Source: Isoetes taiwanensis (Eukaryota; Streptophyta; Lycopodiopsida; Isoetales; Isoetaceae). From it: a DNA stretch of 64,000 nucleotides. The position numbers and the translations under genes are program-made. The number at the start of each line of letters is the position of its first letter. Positions within the stretch are counted from its first letter, which is position 1. The DNA lies in NCBI GenBank assembly GCA_021234155.1, contig JAJEKV010000033.1, positions 12,065,279 to 12,129,278 on the forward strand, written 5' to 3'. Of the stretch, positions 46,320 through 59,329 are shown one piece after another. The notes beneath the pieces were generated by a model. It worked only from the letters and a program-made list of their open reading frames with translations. It searched no databases and was not told the origin of the DNA.

Positions 46320-49300
46320 CAGATCAAGCTCCATCTTCTCGTGCATTACCTTTGTCTTGTTCTATTGCCTGTTGATCTTTAGGAAAAATCATTCCCGCTT
46401 ACAACCTCCCCTCAATTAATTTTCGCCTATGGCCGTAGAATCCTTCGCGTACTTATAACGCCCACTGCGAAGCAGAATACACTTTTACAGAGCTCTCACA
46501 AATCTGGTTTTATTCCTTTCGGCATGGAAAGCCCTGAGGATTTCCTTCTACTCTTGGTCACTTCCATTTTATTGGTTCAAACAGGCTACTGTTTTATATG
46601 TACGCATTCACAATCATTCAATGCTACTCTGTGGCCTTAAAGAATTTTTAAGTGATGTATAGTTGGTTGACATGATCCATCAAGCCGCACTAGATCCAAC
46701 GATCATAAGTCAGGTAAAACCGAATGATTTTATGCCGTACTAGTCAATGTTTAGTGGTTTTATATTTATATGCTTATCTAACAGATCTGCTTTGTCTAAA
46801 GATAAATAATTGTTTTTGTACTCTCAGCCTTGTTTAAAATGCTTGATATAGCCGTCTTAAATTGGCGCTATGTGCTGATTTCCTACTTCACTATGTACCA
46901 CGCTACCGAAGTCATGCTCTTTTGAGTAATTACCTCTTGTCTCTCGCTAAAGAAAATTGCAGCGGAATATATAATCTTTCCCCAGAGGGCCAAAATTCGC
47001 TACCCGGGCGGAATAAGTTAATTTTTTTTTTTCCGGGACCCTTTTTTTACCTTCTTCTTGCTCGACTATGGCAGCCCGTGAGTTTCCTACATGGTGCTAC
47101 GCCGCATCCATCGGTGACGCTTTGACGTATTTAATGACTTTTTGAGCCGCTTGTATCTCGGGCGCTCTCTTAGGTCAATTTTTCCCGGTGCCGGTATTTT
47201 TGAAGATCAAGTCTTGTTTTGTTTTGCGCGTTTCGGGGCATAGGAACCGCCTCTTATGTTATTAAGCTTTCCTATTTGGGTTGTTACAACAAATATTTAT
47301 GTTTCTTTGTAGGAGATCGTGAAGTATTAATACCTTCATTCCCTCGACTTTTCTGCTTGATTGGTCGAAGCTGCATCATTGGTCGAAGTTAAGTAGCTTC
47401 ATTGGTCGAAGTTTGTGCCTCTCAAGTGTGTGCGTTGCGCTTGTCTCAGCTCTGCCATGGATCGTCATGGCCTAAATTCTGCCGGGTGAGATTTCAGGTT
47501 TAGTTTTGAGCTACAAATAAACTTAAAATTTTGTATAAGGTAATTTTTCTATGTTTTTGCATGCATTTATGCTCTTTATAAGTCGACAAGTGTTTTGTAA
47601 TGCATGAGATTAACACATTTAATATGTTATTTTACAGAGCTAATGCATGCATGGAGGAAGCCAGTGGTTGTTAATTTGTTATTGCTTTGGACTAGCCTCT
47701 TGCTTATGATAGCCGTAAGTATCACTCCTTCTTTCTCCTTGGATTTGGGGCCCGATGAACATCTGACTTATAATATATACCTGAGGATGAGACGCAAGGT
47801 CGAGAAGTTAATTTAAAGCACCAGCCAGGTGGAGAGTTTGTTGAAGGGGATTTGTGGGAGAGTGAGCCTCCTGCGCTCCGCCAGAGCCTATCTATTCCTA
47901 GCTAAAGGAAAGGAAAGTCGAAAGAGTTTGGTCAATTTAAATGAGCATGTTGGGGAAGTGGATAACGTGGAAAAGATAGGTCATGGCTAAAACCAATTGG
48001 GCTAGGAGGAAGTTCGATGTAATGCGATCCTTTGGGGAAGATGATTCTAAGATATCGTTACCCGCTTATACCACTAGGCCATTTAAAATTGAATGAGGAA
48101 AGAGCTGGCAGGCGTATGTAAAGAAAGACGGATCGCCGTTTCTTCCCTTTTGCAAAATGATTGTTAATTTATGCCGGAGTTTATTTTTATATCTTTTTTG
48201 CAGCCTACAGCATGTTTGGCATGTCCCCTACTCCGGGCAGCTTTTAAAATTGTCTCTGGAAAAGCTGCATTGGCAGGATTATTGTTAGCAAGTGACAGAA
48301 TAAAAATGGCTACCCAATCGGGTATTAGAGAGAGGCATCTCATCATCATGAGGGATCCTAGTTTCACAGATAGCCGGCAGCATTTGTCCTGGCCTACCAG
48401 GAAGGCCGATGTTGAGTTTCACGTAGTTAGCTGGCACTTGCAATCCCCATAACCCGTAATGATCTTCTTGGTCACTTAGATTATTGCAGAATTAGTAGTT
48501 AACCAAAGGTGGCTAAAAAAGAGGCCTCGCTTTTTACTCTTTTGCTCTAGGTCGCACAGTGAGTTGGCGAAGTGTTACTGTCTGTCCGCTGTACAAATGA
48601 ACACCTGCCCTGCGCCCAGAGGATGCCATTCTAAACCTCAGCCGAGCATGACCATGTCACCACCAAGTAACTGAGCATAAGATGATTTTGTTTTTTGATA
48701 TATAAACATTCACCGGCCATCTCACCAGCAGTTGTACCGCGCCAAGGCCATCGTTTGCAGGCTTCTAGATTATCGTACGGATAGTATTTTTTGGGCCGTC
48801 TTAGGGGTAAAACCTCGCTTTATAGTAAGTAAGATATCCAGTATATGCCGCAGATATAATGAAGTATATGCCGGTGATCGCCAATCCTGCCGGGCCGCCT
48901 TCAGAACTCTACTATCCAAATTTCATTCCTTCACAAAGTGGGCTATGGCGAGGCTCGATCCCCTTCTTCTTCTTCCGCTTCCCATTTTGTTTTGTCTCAG
49001 CTTGCTTCCATTTCCCATTCTCGCTGCCTACACCAAGTTTCCCGCTTCTCTCCTCACCTAAATGGCCTCTCATCCCGATTTGCTCGTCACCTGCTCGACG
49101 TACTGCTCTGCCTCCGCCTCTAGAATCATCATGTCCAAGCCGCCAGGGCCTATCTCACCATTAACAGCTTTACCTTAGTAATGGGTTCCAAGCCTCAATC
49201 AATTCTCGTGTCTCATTATGTGTTGGTTGATCCGCTTGATTAATAGGATGAGATTGGGTTTTGTGCTCACGCCTCGCCATTTGATCACAGAAAGAGCTTC

Positions 49301-50150
49301 CAAATCTAATTTTGCTGGGCCCATTCTTGTACAAGACCATCCCCAAGCCCTTGCCCTCTTTATTCCTAATCAAGCCCTGCTGGAAGTCACATTGCCTCCA
49401 TTTAGTCGACTAATGGGAGCTGGAGCCAGCCTTCTGAGCCTCTGTATTTTCTACCGCTTTGCGGCCTTGGCATGCTCATAGGTTTTAACTCTTGCGGCTG
49501 CATAAAGAGATGTGAGGGATTTATCTTCTTTCCTGCCCATTCCCATTGCCAAACATATTGCCTTTCTTACTATTTATTAGCGCTTGGCAAAACCCTGAAG
49601 TTGTATTATTTGCGCATCCTAAGCATCCAACCTATCAGAAATTCAACCAGCACTGAAGCCCCGTGGGATCAAAAGCATCCGGCCATTCTCCGCAAGATAT
49701 TCAATTAGGTGCTCGCAAAACATGTGATAATTAAAGGCAGACTCTCTGCATATTTCATCAGCAAAGGTTTTGCCTAAGCAAAATTGTTAAGAGTTAGTGT
49801 GAGAGAGACCGAATGTTATATGCGAGTTTTAAATTTATGCATGTTGTGTCTTATTCTAAGTAATTGCAGGCTCTGCACAATTGAACATGCAAAGGCAGCA
49901 CTATGGAATTCCAATGCACTGCAAATCCGGATTTGTCAATCTATCAATGATCTTAAGTATCATCAAGTCTTTGCACTTGCCATGTTAACCACCTAGATAA
50001 ATAATGGCATCGGCAAGAAAACCCACTATCCAAGCGATATATGCATGGATGGTTTTCTCGCTAAAGATGTAAGTCTCCCGAGTATGCTTTTAAGATAGTA
50101 AATATAAGTAATTCTATCGTGTTCTTGACTTTGATTTAGTAAACGCTAAA
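46320..50150. other. Unassigned region with a small TTGGTCGAAG repeat
   Basis: No supported gene. ATTGGTCGAAG occurs three times at 47360, 47378 and 47401. Open frames at 46862-47125, 48171-48452 and 48732-49061 have no known domain. A pyrimidine-rich stretch lies at 48960-49060. Confidence 0.3.
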
Positions 50151-50159
50151 AAGCTCCAA

Positions 50160-50560
50160 GGCATTTCTTTCCATTTCCATTATGGCCGTATGCTAGTCAA
50201 TATATATGACACTCAGATTCTCGCATAGATCCCATAAACAATATTTCATTGTTTTGTAGACTTTCTGCATATAGCATAAGAGTAGTTCTCACAAACTATA
50301 TTTGATTTAAAGCCACTGCGTGTTGAATGGATCCACTTGCCCTTTCTAAATTTCCTTGTATGCATCTAATATACCCACAAATGCAATTTCAGCCCGTACA
50401 ATGACTGAGATTCCAAGTGTTTGAATAGTTGAAGAGCCTCCTTTCCCATTCTCATTTTGGGCATATAAATGAGATCATGGCACTCCAAGAGACAACATCT
50501 CCACTCATTCCACTCGCATTCTTTTCAACACACATCTTGCACTCTTCACTTAAACTCCAC
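50160..50560 (-). pseudogene. PPR gene relic A
   Basis: Minus-strand pieces are PPR-like: GMSGDVVSWSAMISFI, then GKEALQLFKHLE, then AEIAFVGILDAYKEI, then KGKWIHSTRSGFKSNI. These are the end of one repeat ('DVVSWSAMI'), the middle of the next ('EALQLF..M') and the 'FVGILDAC...GK-IH' segment. Frame changes separate each piece. It was probably an organelle-targeted RNA-binding protein, and is now nonfunctional as written. Confidence 0.55.
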
Positions 50561-51358
50561 ACTGTATATACCTACAAGGTTGTATCAATTCATGTTGTCT
50601 AAAGTCTAATTACTATTTTTCACGTATAAATGTACTCTTCATTTTCAGGATTTCAGCAGAACATGCATGCACATATTTAACGATATTTATGGGTTTCACA
50701 CCTTCATGCCGCATTCTCCAAATAACGCCCCAAGTCAGCTTACCTAAGCCCCACATGATATCCCATGAGAAAATTTGTTCTCAAGATCAAGGAATACTTT
50801 AATTGCTCAAATCTTGTGTCTTAATTTACAAATTCTCCATTGTATTGTATGGCATTATTATGTCCTTTACTTTGCAAGTTTCTACTGACATGTTTTATGT
50901 CCCTCGAGAAAATACCTGCTACCATACAAGCCACTAAATATTTTGCTAGTTGTGGTGGGTGATTTTGCTCTACTTGCTTTGTTTTGTAAGGTTGAATTGT
51001 CTCGCTATACGGATCGTGACTACCTAAATCTAAACAGTAATCATGGTCGAAAATGCCGGTAAGGCGTTCTTTGCGCCGTGATTAAGACCATCGACACTAA
51101 GCAGCAACAATTCACGCATATTGCACGCGGAAAGAATCCTCCGTGCTCTTATCAGTCCCGACTTTTGGGGTTCATCCATTGTAAGAAATCGTGGTCGCAG
51201 TAATGCCTTATAAGTGAAGGTAAGTTAATAAGGTGAAGATAAACGCATTTGCGCCGTGAGGTAAAGAGTTCTTGAAAAATTTGATCCAAAATCCTGAAGG
51301 ATTCATGGAACATCCTAGCCGTGGCAGCATACAAGATGAAGTAGTTTCAGTGGAGAAC

Positions 51359-51440
51359 AATTGAACACTTTTCGCACATCATTTACAATTGAACACTTTT
51401 TGGAACATCAATTTACAATTGCACACTTTTGGAACATCGG
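51359..51440. repeat. Three-copy tandem repeat, unit about 28 bp
   Basis: Three successive versions of 'AATTGAACACTTTTGGAACATCATTTAC' with small length differences. Confidence 0.7.
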
Positions 51441-52579
51441 CTTCCTAGTAATTGGAGCGCATAATGAAACAAACTAAGACACTACTGTGTCCCCATAATA
51501 TGACCTTGTCTCTCAACTATTAACTAGTCATGAAAAAGATAATCTCGAATGCAATAAAATGCACGCTACAAGAATACACCTAAAATATAAAGTTCTAAAA
51601 TACAATTTTCTCTCGACAAGCCATTGAGCAAATTTAGTGCCACTGTACCGCCTTCCAGAGGTTTTCTAGGTCCATTTTAAATGTGTATCTGTTAAGTACA
51701 AATACAAGAATAACAAAATACTAGGCTGCATACATCGAGGTCGATCAACAAAACAAATGCTTTAATAACCAAAGTGGTCACTTTATTAGGCCAGCCTGCT
51801 AGATATAGCCCAGGCATATTTATCAGCTTGAAAAGAAAAATAACTACAAAAGCAGATTATCACCCCAATTAAGTATTTATTTTAATAACCAATACATTTC
51901 AAAGATCATGGAGCATACTTTAGCAAACATGAAGAAGCAAGGTCAATATAAAATGCATAACACCGTTGTTGTTCTCACATAAATCTTACTACCCTCCACG
52001 TCTAAAAGCAATGAAGGAATTGTTCTACTTAATAAAATTTTTAATTATATCATCAAACTTTGCCGCCATAAATAAGAAACCATGTAATGTGACTCAAAAT
52101 ACAAAAGCTCGGGGATATCCACTCAAAGAACATTAGAAGCTTGGTCACATACTGTGATGTTAGTCATCAGCTCCATATGCCTCGGGCCCATGATTCTGCA
52201 CCTGTCCCACCCTTACATCATCAAACATTGTCGCTTTGTTATAAACAAATAAGCTAAACTATGTAGTGGATCCAATGGCTTCGTAACAAAAGTTTGTACA
52301 CACCGCGAATATATCTTACACCACACTTCTAAATATAGCTTCTGGCATATCTCATTCATGATTGCAACCTTTGTCTTTCTTTCTTCTGAGATGTTATGTC
52401 AAAGAACCCTACAACTCATCTTCTAGAAGCTTTTTCTCAACGACTTTTCAAACAATGATGGGCTTCCAAGCCGGACCCCATCCAATCACCAAGCTTCTCA
52501 ACATCAAGAATAAGGTAAAAGATACCTCCTATAGCCATCACATATGCATACTTAGGTAAGTACATATCATTAAAGCAAC

Positions 52580-53430
52580 TAGAAATGTGGCCTTGAGGGT
52601 TCAACGCTTTCTATGCCGCATCTTGCAAAGCACCCATGCTAGCTTCTTCACCATGGCTTATATATCCCTAGTAATCATTGTGTTCCATGTAAATCCACAT
52701 CCTGTTTTATTATGCTCTTCGCCGCATCATGTCAAACATTCTAGAGCAACAACAGACTATTACCGCTTCCTATAAGTACCCAAAACCATCTCTATCTCCA
52801 TAATACCAGATTCAACTTTTGGGAGGAATGAACCGCTTCAAGAATAAGGCGCCTCACTAACTGGCTGCTATTAGCTTATGCATTCAAAAAGGCTTAAAAC
52901 GTTATACTAGTTGGCCGAAATACTCATATTGCATTTTAAGAAACAATCTAGAGCAACAACATGCTCATCATGCTGAATATCCAACTATTATAGCATGCCA
53001 ACACACCACACTTGGCCTGGAGTGCCTCTTGCTTGCATCTCCAAGGAAACAAAATCAAGAAAGTAAATTTCACCATGTTGGGACATACTCGTGATATCAT
53101 TGCACCCCATGATACCACATTTCGATATGGTATACCGCTAAAAACTCGAGCTGCTTCATCCAGACTTCCACATTTGCATACATATCAATTAAGGTACTCC
53201 CTGAATATTTTATGAAACTACTTCAAACACATCTTAAGAGCAAGAAGTGGCTGCCTTTCTAATGGCATATCCCGTGAATCATTGCATTCCATGACATCAC
53301 ATTCAGATTTTGACAAGTTTTCTCTAAATACGCTAAGTGCTCCAAATCTAAATTTCCATACTTTGCATACATATGGGATCAAGGTGTTACTAGAACAATG
53401 TCCGATCGCCTAATGCTTCATTAATTTCCA
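52580..53430 (-). pseudogene. PPR gene relic B
   Basis: From high to low coordinates on the minus strand: HMYAKYGNLDLEHLAYLEK, then NVMSWNAMIHGICH (53265-53375); TLIDMYANVG and LDEAARVF (about 53140-53190); EHVVALDCF, KMQYEYFRPTSITF and AFLNA with ANSSQL (52870-52975); and FDMMRRR with a DV..WNTMIT-like end (about 52660-52745). This is the normal PPR order. In-frame stops often replace expected Cys, Val or Leu codons. Relic A lies 2 kb further along in the same direction and could be part of the same original gene, but the 2 kb between has no PPR signal. Confidence 0.62.
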
Positions 53431-53439
53431 GGGATGGAT

Positions 53440-56400
53440 AAATCTTCCTCAGTTAAGCTTAGATGTCATCGTAACATGCTTTGAGTGACCTAAATATAAA
53501 TATACCCACGCCTATACTCAAGATTAGGTACCTGCGTACATGCTCAAAACATGACCTTGAAGTGCTGATCGGTTACTTCACCTCCTGGGTCACGAGGCAA
53601 ACCTCCTATGCGACAATTATGTTTAGTTTGTTTTGTATTCTCTTGGCTATTTTTATTTATAAATAATGCTGGTTTCTCAAGAGGCTTGTTAAGGAATATT
53701 TCAGTTCAGATAAAAGCCATGGGGCTTATTTGATATCCTGCAACAAGAGTGGCCGGGTAGTCTTCGTGTCTCCTCCCAAATAGGGAAACTTATCACTGGC
53801 CATAGGAACACCGAGTCAGATGAAAAGTAAGTTTGTTTTACTTTATTTGTTTCGCTTGTTTATTGAATTTATTTCTATTTGCCAAACTTAGTTAGTCAAA
53901 GAAAGATATTCGTGTTAGCTATGAGCATCGCAAAACCATATACCATGTACCTGCACCCCTCGTGACTTTATCCAAATGTACTTAGTGAAATGATCATGCG
54001 CTAAAACGATATGCCGGGTAGCCATTCGCCGGTTGCCTGGCTTCAATCGCAGGTATAGCCTGCCGCTTTATTCCATTGTTTAGTTTTTTCTATATTCTTT
54101 ACATTAAGAACTTCAAAGTATTTTGGTAGGTGGTTCTCGCTGAGGCCTGTGGGATTGATTATCCTGATGATGTAAAACCCTAATCTCCACCCCGAAATTA
54201 CGTCGTGAGTTTCGGGATAGCAGACGCAGTAAGCAATGTTAAATATGATTGTATTGTTCAGGCAGCCGAAAGCAAAGGATGTTATGGCAGCAAGTAATAC
54301 CGGGTTTGGTTAATCCTTCGAAGTTCTATCAAGTGGAGTTTCTCTGAAGAAGACGATAATGATCTTATAGATTACATGTGTCAATGATTTTGTAGAAGGC
54401 TAATCCAAATCTCCACAAATATTTTCCTCCAAATATCTCCGCCAAGAACGCTTGGTAAGTTTCTTTTTACATTGTTTTTTGTATTTTAGTTTTAAGTTTT
54501 CAGTTCTAGATTTTTCTCATTGTTTGATTGTTGTAGGTGGCTATTCCTTTGTGGGAGCAATGTTTAATAAATCGTGATCTTTTGTTCTACCCGATCTGGC
54601 GTAGCAAGAATTGGCGAGAAATCAAAATATAAGCGAGGCAAGATTTGAATACCTAAAAATCAAACCGCTCAAATGATTCGTATTCAAATTTTTTTTTTTG
54701 TTTTGAAGGACGCCAAGCTTTATTCACCAACTAGAAACCGTAGTAACATAAATGCAAAATATTTGATTATAACCCTGCGACAAACCGCATCCAACCGAGC
54801 ACAACCACCTCGCTTATGGTAAAAAAGAATGAATATCAAGGTATGCTAGATCAGCACTTTCTTCTTTAATCAAGAGCAGCAACAAATTGTAAGCCATAAC
54901 AATTTTATCTTGCTCTAATCAAGAACAACCTCATCCGCAGATCTATGCCCTTAAAGATAAACAACCTCCTTCTTCCCTGCATTGACCATAAAAGCCACCG
55001 CATGCTTAGATGAAAAGCTCAAGCTTCCTTGTTTGGGCTAAGCCTCAGATATATAGCAAGTACTTGTTTGCTGGGATCGACGCGCCGTGCGGTTAATAAA
55101 TTAAGACTACGTCAAGCCTCCTGCAGCAACACAGCCTCAATACTCTCAACCCTTTGCCGCATAAAGGCGGAGTCTGGAATTGATATCTATTTATGGATTT
55201 CCACTCGCGGATTAGGTATTTGCGGGATTACTACCGCTTCTTACCTACAAACCACTACTTTGGGAAGCAGTTTTATCCCATACCCATATCCAAACACTTT
55301 CCGCCGCGCTTCCAGACTAAGATGTTATCTATTAGATGGGAGGCATTCTAACGCAATTTATACACAGAAGACAATAAACCGCCTCGGCCGGATATATCCC
55401 GATGGCAACCCTCTAAGGGACTACCCCAACGTGACTGCAACTCAAGCAGGCACAAACAATATGATTCCGCATTACTCATTCCATCCGTATACCCCACTTA
55501 AATAAAGCCTTATGATATACGATGATCACACCTACAACAGTTGCACAGATATATTACCAAATTGCTACCCATCGCCATATGCCTTGACAGAACAACCCAT
55601 ACTAGAAGTACACTGAACCCGTAGTGAATTGAACAAGATGAGGATAACCTAAGACATGCCTCGGGATAATATGTTTATATCCTGTCCTGCGTCAGCAAAC
55701 CCCTTGCATGAGTAGCCATTAGATACTGGGATGCATATGATAAAGCAAAGCCCGCTGTAGTTGAGTTTAATAGAGGTTTTATGAAATGGGATAATAAGTC
55801 AATCGACCGCATCAATACCCTCGTGCTGTATGAAATTCATCTACTAATGAAAATCCTCTAAATGAACTTTTGATATCATCACCTTGCTTTGGAGGGTGAA
55901 AATCCTGGAACATTTTACCGGGCTTACATCTCCAATTTTAAAATTTTTATAGTTCAAATTTACTACCAAGCTACCTTGGACTAAATGCCCAACCGCTTCC
56001 ACCCAAATAAAAATTTCACACGCATAATCTCCTCCATCTTCATCAAAGGAGCTTGGGTAAAGGCACGCCATGTAGACATGAGTATTACTAAGAAACACAT
56101 TTAGCCACAAAGTTGATTCTAATGCAAGCATGGACAGCTTTTAAATGGGGATTTACGTTCAAAACAAGGCTTTTTGCAACCCACTAATGATTTCCCATCC
56201 CAAGCATCCAAGCAGCAGATTAGCTTGGAATCAACCTGATACTTCAAGTAACCCTGTGGTACGTTTGGAATCTTCCCAAGGATAGTCCAAAATACAGGAG
56301 GATGGAATGTCCACCACAAAAGTCGACATATTTTGCTAATTCTGCCAAACCCCACGCTGAGAATGTCTAATAATAGTTTAGTATTTCACGTAAGATTCTC

Positions 56401-57060
56401 AGCTCGGCAATTAAACGTCACCTGAGGCCAGTCATACATACCCCAGAACTATCGTCGAGGTTTTGATAACGCCATTTTGTAGTTACGCCTGGCGAGCCGG
56501 CAAAGACTTCTGCTACTAGAAAGTAGCAGGATAACCGCGTCACCACCAAGCAAAAATATCCGGCGGCTCGCCTCGTTAGCTTTAGATCCGGCCGGCGTAT
56601 GGAGCTTCATGTGACATTCCCGCACGACTCCCAAAACCTAAGTGCAAGAAGACACTTCCAAGAAGCCCTAACTACTACCATCGAGTTTTAGCAAAAATCA
56701 AGTTTAAGATATGACCGCCTACACTGTAATTGCCTAATGGCGAGCCCCTTCATATAAAAGCAGCCTACGCTATGAGAATACAACGACGTAGGGAGAAAGC
56801 CGATCATATTCAATTTGATCTTTGATTCGCTGTTTGATCACTACCAGAATTTGACTTTGACGTATCACGCGATTGATTTTGTAATCTCGCTGTTTATCAC
56901 CATCAATGATGGATTTTGATCACTAGCAAAGCGATTGGATTTTGTAATCTCGTTGTTTAATCTACTTGTGTACAAATTTTGACACAAATTTTATCCGCCT
57001 GCATGTACCAGAATCTACAACCCCAAATTCACCTGCTTTAAATAATCAAGGCAAAATCCA
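53440..57060. other. Unassigned region, possible weak PPR traces at 55840-56360 (minus)
   Basis: The minus strand at 55844-56355 has GKSLVGCKK and LNVFLSNTHVYMA with SSFDE, which could be the 'GK-LH...VFV-NTLV-MYAKC-S-DEA' part of a PPR protein. The match is too weak for a call. The 158-codon plus-strand frame at 55029-55505 shows no domain. Confidence 0.3.
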
Positions 57061-57099
57061 GAATTTTTGGCTTCGTGGTTTACGTGTTAGGAACCCATG

Positions 57100-58700
57100 T
57101 AGTAGAGGGATTCGAAACCCGCCTCGCCGCGCCAGAGGCGCGCCGCCAGCGTTTCCCTCACGGCACTCCGGACCGCTTCATGGCTCCCACGACGTGGGAC
57201 TACGTGGTCTAGAGGGCTGAAAACCGCCTACTTTTCCATCAATTCTTTCTTTCTTTCTCTCCTACATTTTTTCAGGCCACAGCGCATTTTTTTACTAATC
57301 TCGTAGTTTTTGGATGGGCGCTGGGTGATGTATGAATCTCCCTTGGCTTCCTATATTTCTCATTTTTTTTTTTCTTTTTCACGACGGTTTATAGCAGTTG
57401 TTTTGCGATTTTTTTTAAGCAGAGGCGTATAAAACTTTCGGGCGCTTTGCACATTTGAGCTCATATTTCCTCTTCTTCTCTTGTTTTTTAATAATGCTTA
57501 ATCGATTTTTGCGTCTTTGACGTTTTGTTTTGTGGGTTTTCAAATCTTAGCTGCATGTTACTAATTCAGGCTGTTTTGTTCTCGCGTACCATCTGCCGCC
57601 ATTTTAAGTATTGTTTGCCCTGCGTTGTGTTTTCGAACAGGAAAATTCGGGCGAGCGAAATTTCCTTCGGGATTCTCGACGTGGATTTTAAGCGTTCTCT
57701 TTTGCAGCTGGCTTCGGGCCACGCATTCTCCTTAAGCCCTCGCCCCGCATAATCGCTCGATATTTCAGGTGCCTCGATTTTGCAGTCGTTTTCACAAATG
57801 CCTTCTGCTATGTCTTCTTAGAGTTGGGATCCAGGCGAGTATTTTGCCCCATTCCCCGTATTCTCGCCCCGTCTTTCGCCCTTTGGGAAAGAGCAGGCTG
57901 GGATGAGGAGTTTTGTGGGCTACCAAATCCTATGGCAACGCAAATATTTTATTGGCATATTCTTCAATTTGTCTTCCTTGTTTCTTCTCTTTAGTAATGG
58001 CCCTATATGTGCTTTTTGATTTCGCCTTTTCTCGCTTCGCCGCCGCTTCATTTCAGATCTGCCGCCGCCCCGCCGCTCGCTCGACGAATTCGGATGACCC
58101 TTTACGAAGGCGTCACGCGCTCCGGGTGGTGCCGGGCCGCTGTAAACCGGGAACCAAAGTTACCAGATCGAGGGGGGTTTCTCAGCGGCCGCCATAGCGC
58201 CACGGCTTCTGGACGAGGGTTTCCGCAAGGCCAGGCCAGCGCGTAGCCAAACGCCGCCTGATTGCTGGTCGCCGGCCGCCGCGCGGCGCCGGGCCAAGCC
58301 GTTTGGCATCACCGAACCTCAGATCCGCCTGCTACCTACAGAACGACGCCACAAAAACCCGTTTGGGATTCTGCGTTGTGGCCATTTTGGGCCTTTCAAT
58401 CGCAGCAGTGGTTCGAACGGATTTTTGAAAGGTCTTGGCCTCTCACTCTCCTCGCGCTGTATCCGAAATGCATTTCGTGCCATGTCCGCCATGACCCGCG
58501 TACCCCCGATATGGAAAACGAAAGATATGTTTTAAGGAAGAACAAGAGCAATTTATCCTGCCAGCACAAATCACGGATTCCTCATGCGCGCCACCTTGAG
58601 GGTGGTACCATGCAACCCCAAGCCTACCATGCGGTCATGCACTTCCCGAATTCGCGGCGCGGTATCTCAAGTATTACATGCCTGAAATGTCCGTCAGCCT
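57100..58700. promoter_or_regulatory. CpG-rich stretch, possible promoter/first-exon remnant
   Basis: Higher GC and frequent CpG compared with all neighbours, with pyrimidine tracts (57240-57290, 57365-57380). Several TTTCAG/CAG acceptor-like sites occur at 57275, 57569 and 57769. The makeup suggests the 5' end of a gene with untranslated exons. The open frames (57525-57752, 57913-58246, 58262-58702) carry no recognisable domain, so the gene itself is not identified. Confidence 0.3.
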
Positions 58701-58702
58701 GA

Positions 58703-59320
58703 ATTGTCTGGTTTGCTTATGACGGAATCGGTTATGAGGAAGCTTTAGGCAAGAACTCAGGCTCCGGCCCCAGCTAGCTGAGAAACTTAAGGTGCATGCC
58801 ATGGAAATCAGCCCTATTCGAAGCAGGAGGACCGAAAGCGCTGCTGTCGACAGCAAACCTAAGTTCATCCAAGCTTCTTGGACGGTTCCGAGACGCTCGA
58901 GCTCTCGCCGCTGCCAGCCAAGGCCGCAAGGGAAATTGCGGCGTGTCTAAGCGGGGCGCCACTCAAAGACCCAAACCCAAATCCAGCTGGAATCTGGCAG
59001 TGGCTGGGAGTGTGAAGGTTGCATACAGAGCAGCTGCCATGAGTCGCATAGCTATATAGAGCAAAATACATCGCAGCCAACCTCACATACCCACGGCCGA
59101 GTACCGCCTTTATGCAAAAAAAAGGTTGGAAATAATACATATACTCGACAAAGAATCTCTTTAAGCATCTTCCTAGGAAAATATGCAACGCAAGTTGAAA
59201 AACTCATGAACCTGGCCCAAAGTGGGATGAGACAAGAATATGTTGGATGAAGGCTTCATACAATTATAAGCAATTGCACATATCTTTGATGGTGATTTTT
59301 GTTTACACACGCACCATACC
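58703..59320. other. Unassigned region
   Basis: Open frames on both strands at 58796-59188 overlap each other and match nothing I recognise. Confidence 0.3.
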
Positions 59321-59329
59321 ATCATGTGC

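Noticed and set aside
51152-51334. Minus-strand frame between PPR relics A and B
   Set aside because: No PPR spacing or motif can be found in it.
55029-55505. 158-codon plus-strand frame
   Set aside because: No recognisable family, no exon signals and composition unlike a gene.
57068-57120. tRNA-like A-box/B-box pair with GGATTCGAAACCC
   Set aside because: The cloverleaf cannot be completed and only one box pair is convincing; too weak to call.
58262-58702. 146-codon plus-strand frame in the CpG-rich stretch
   Set aside because: High GC lowers stop frequency; there is no conserved motif.
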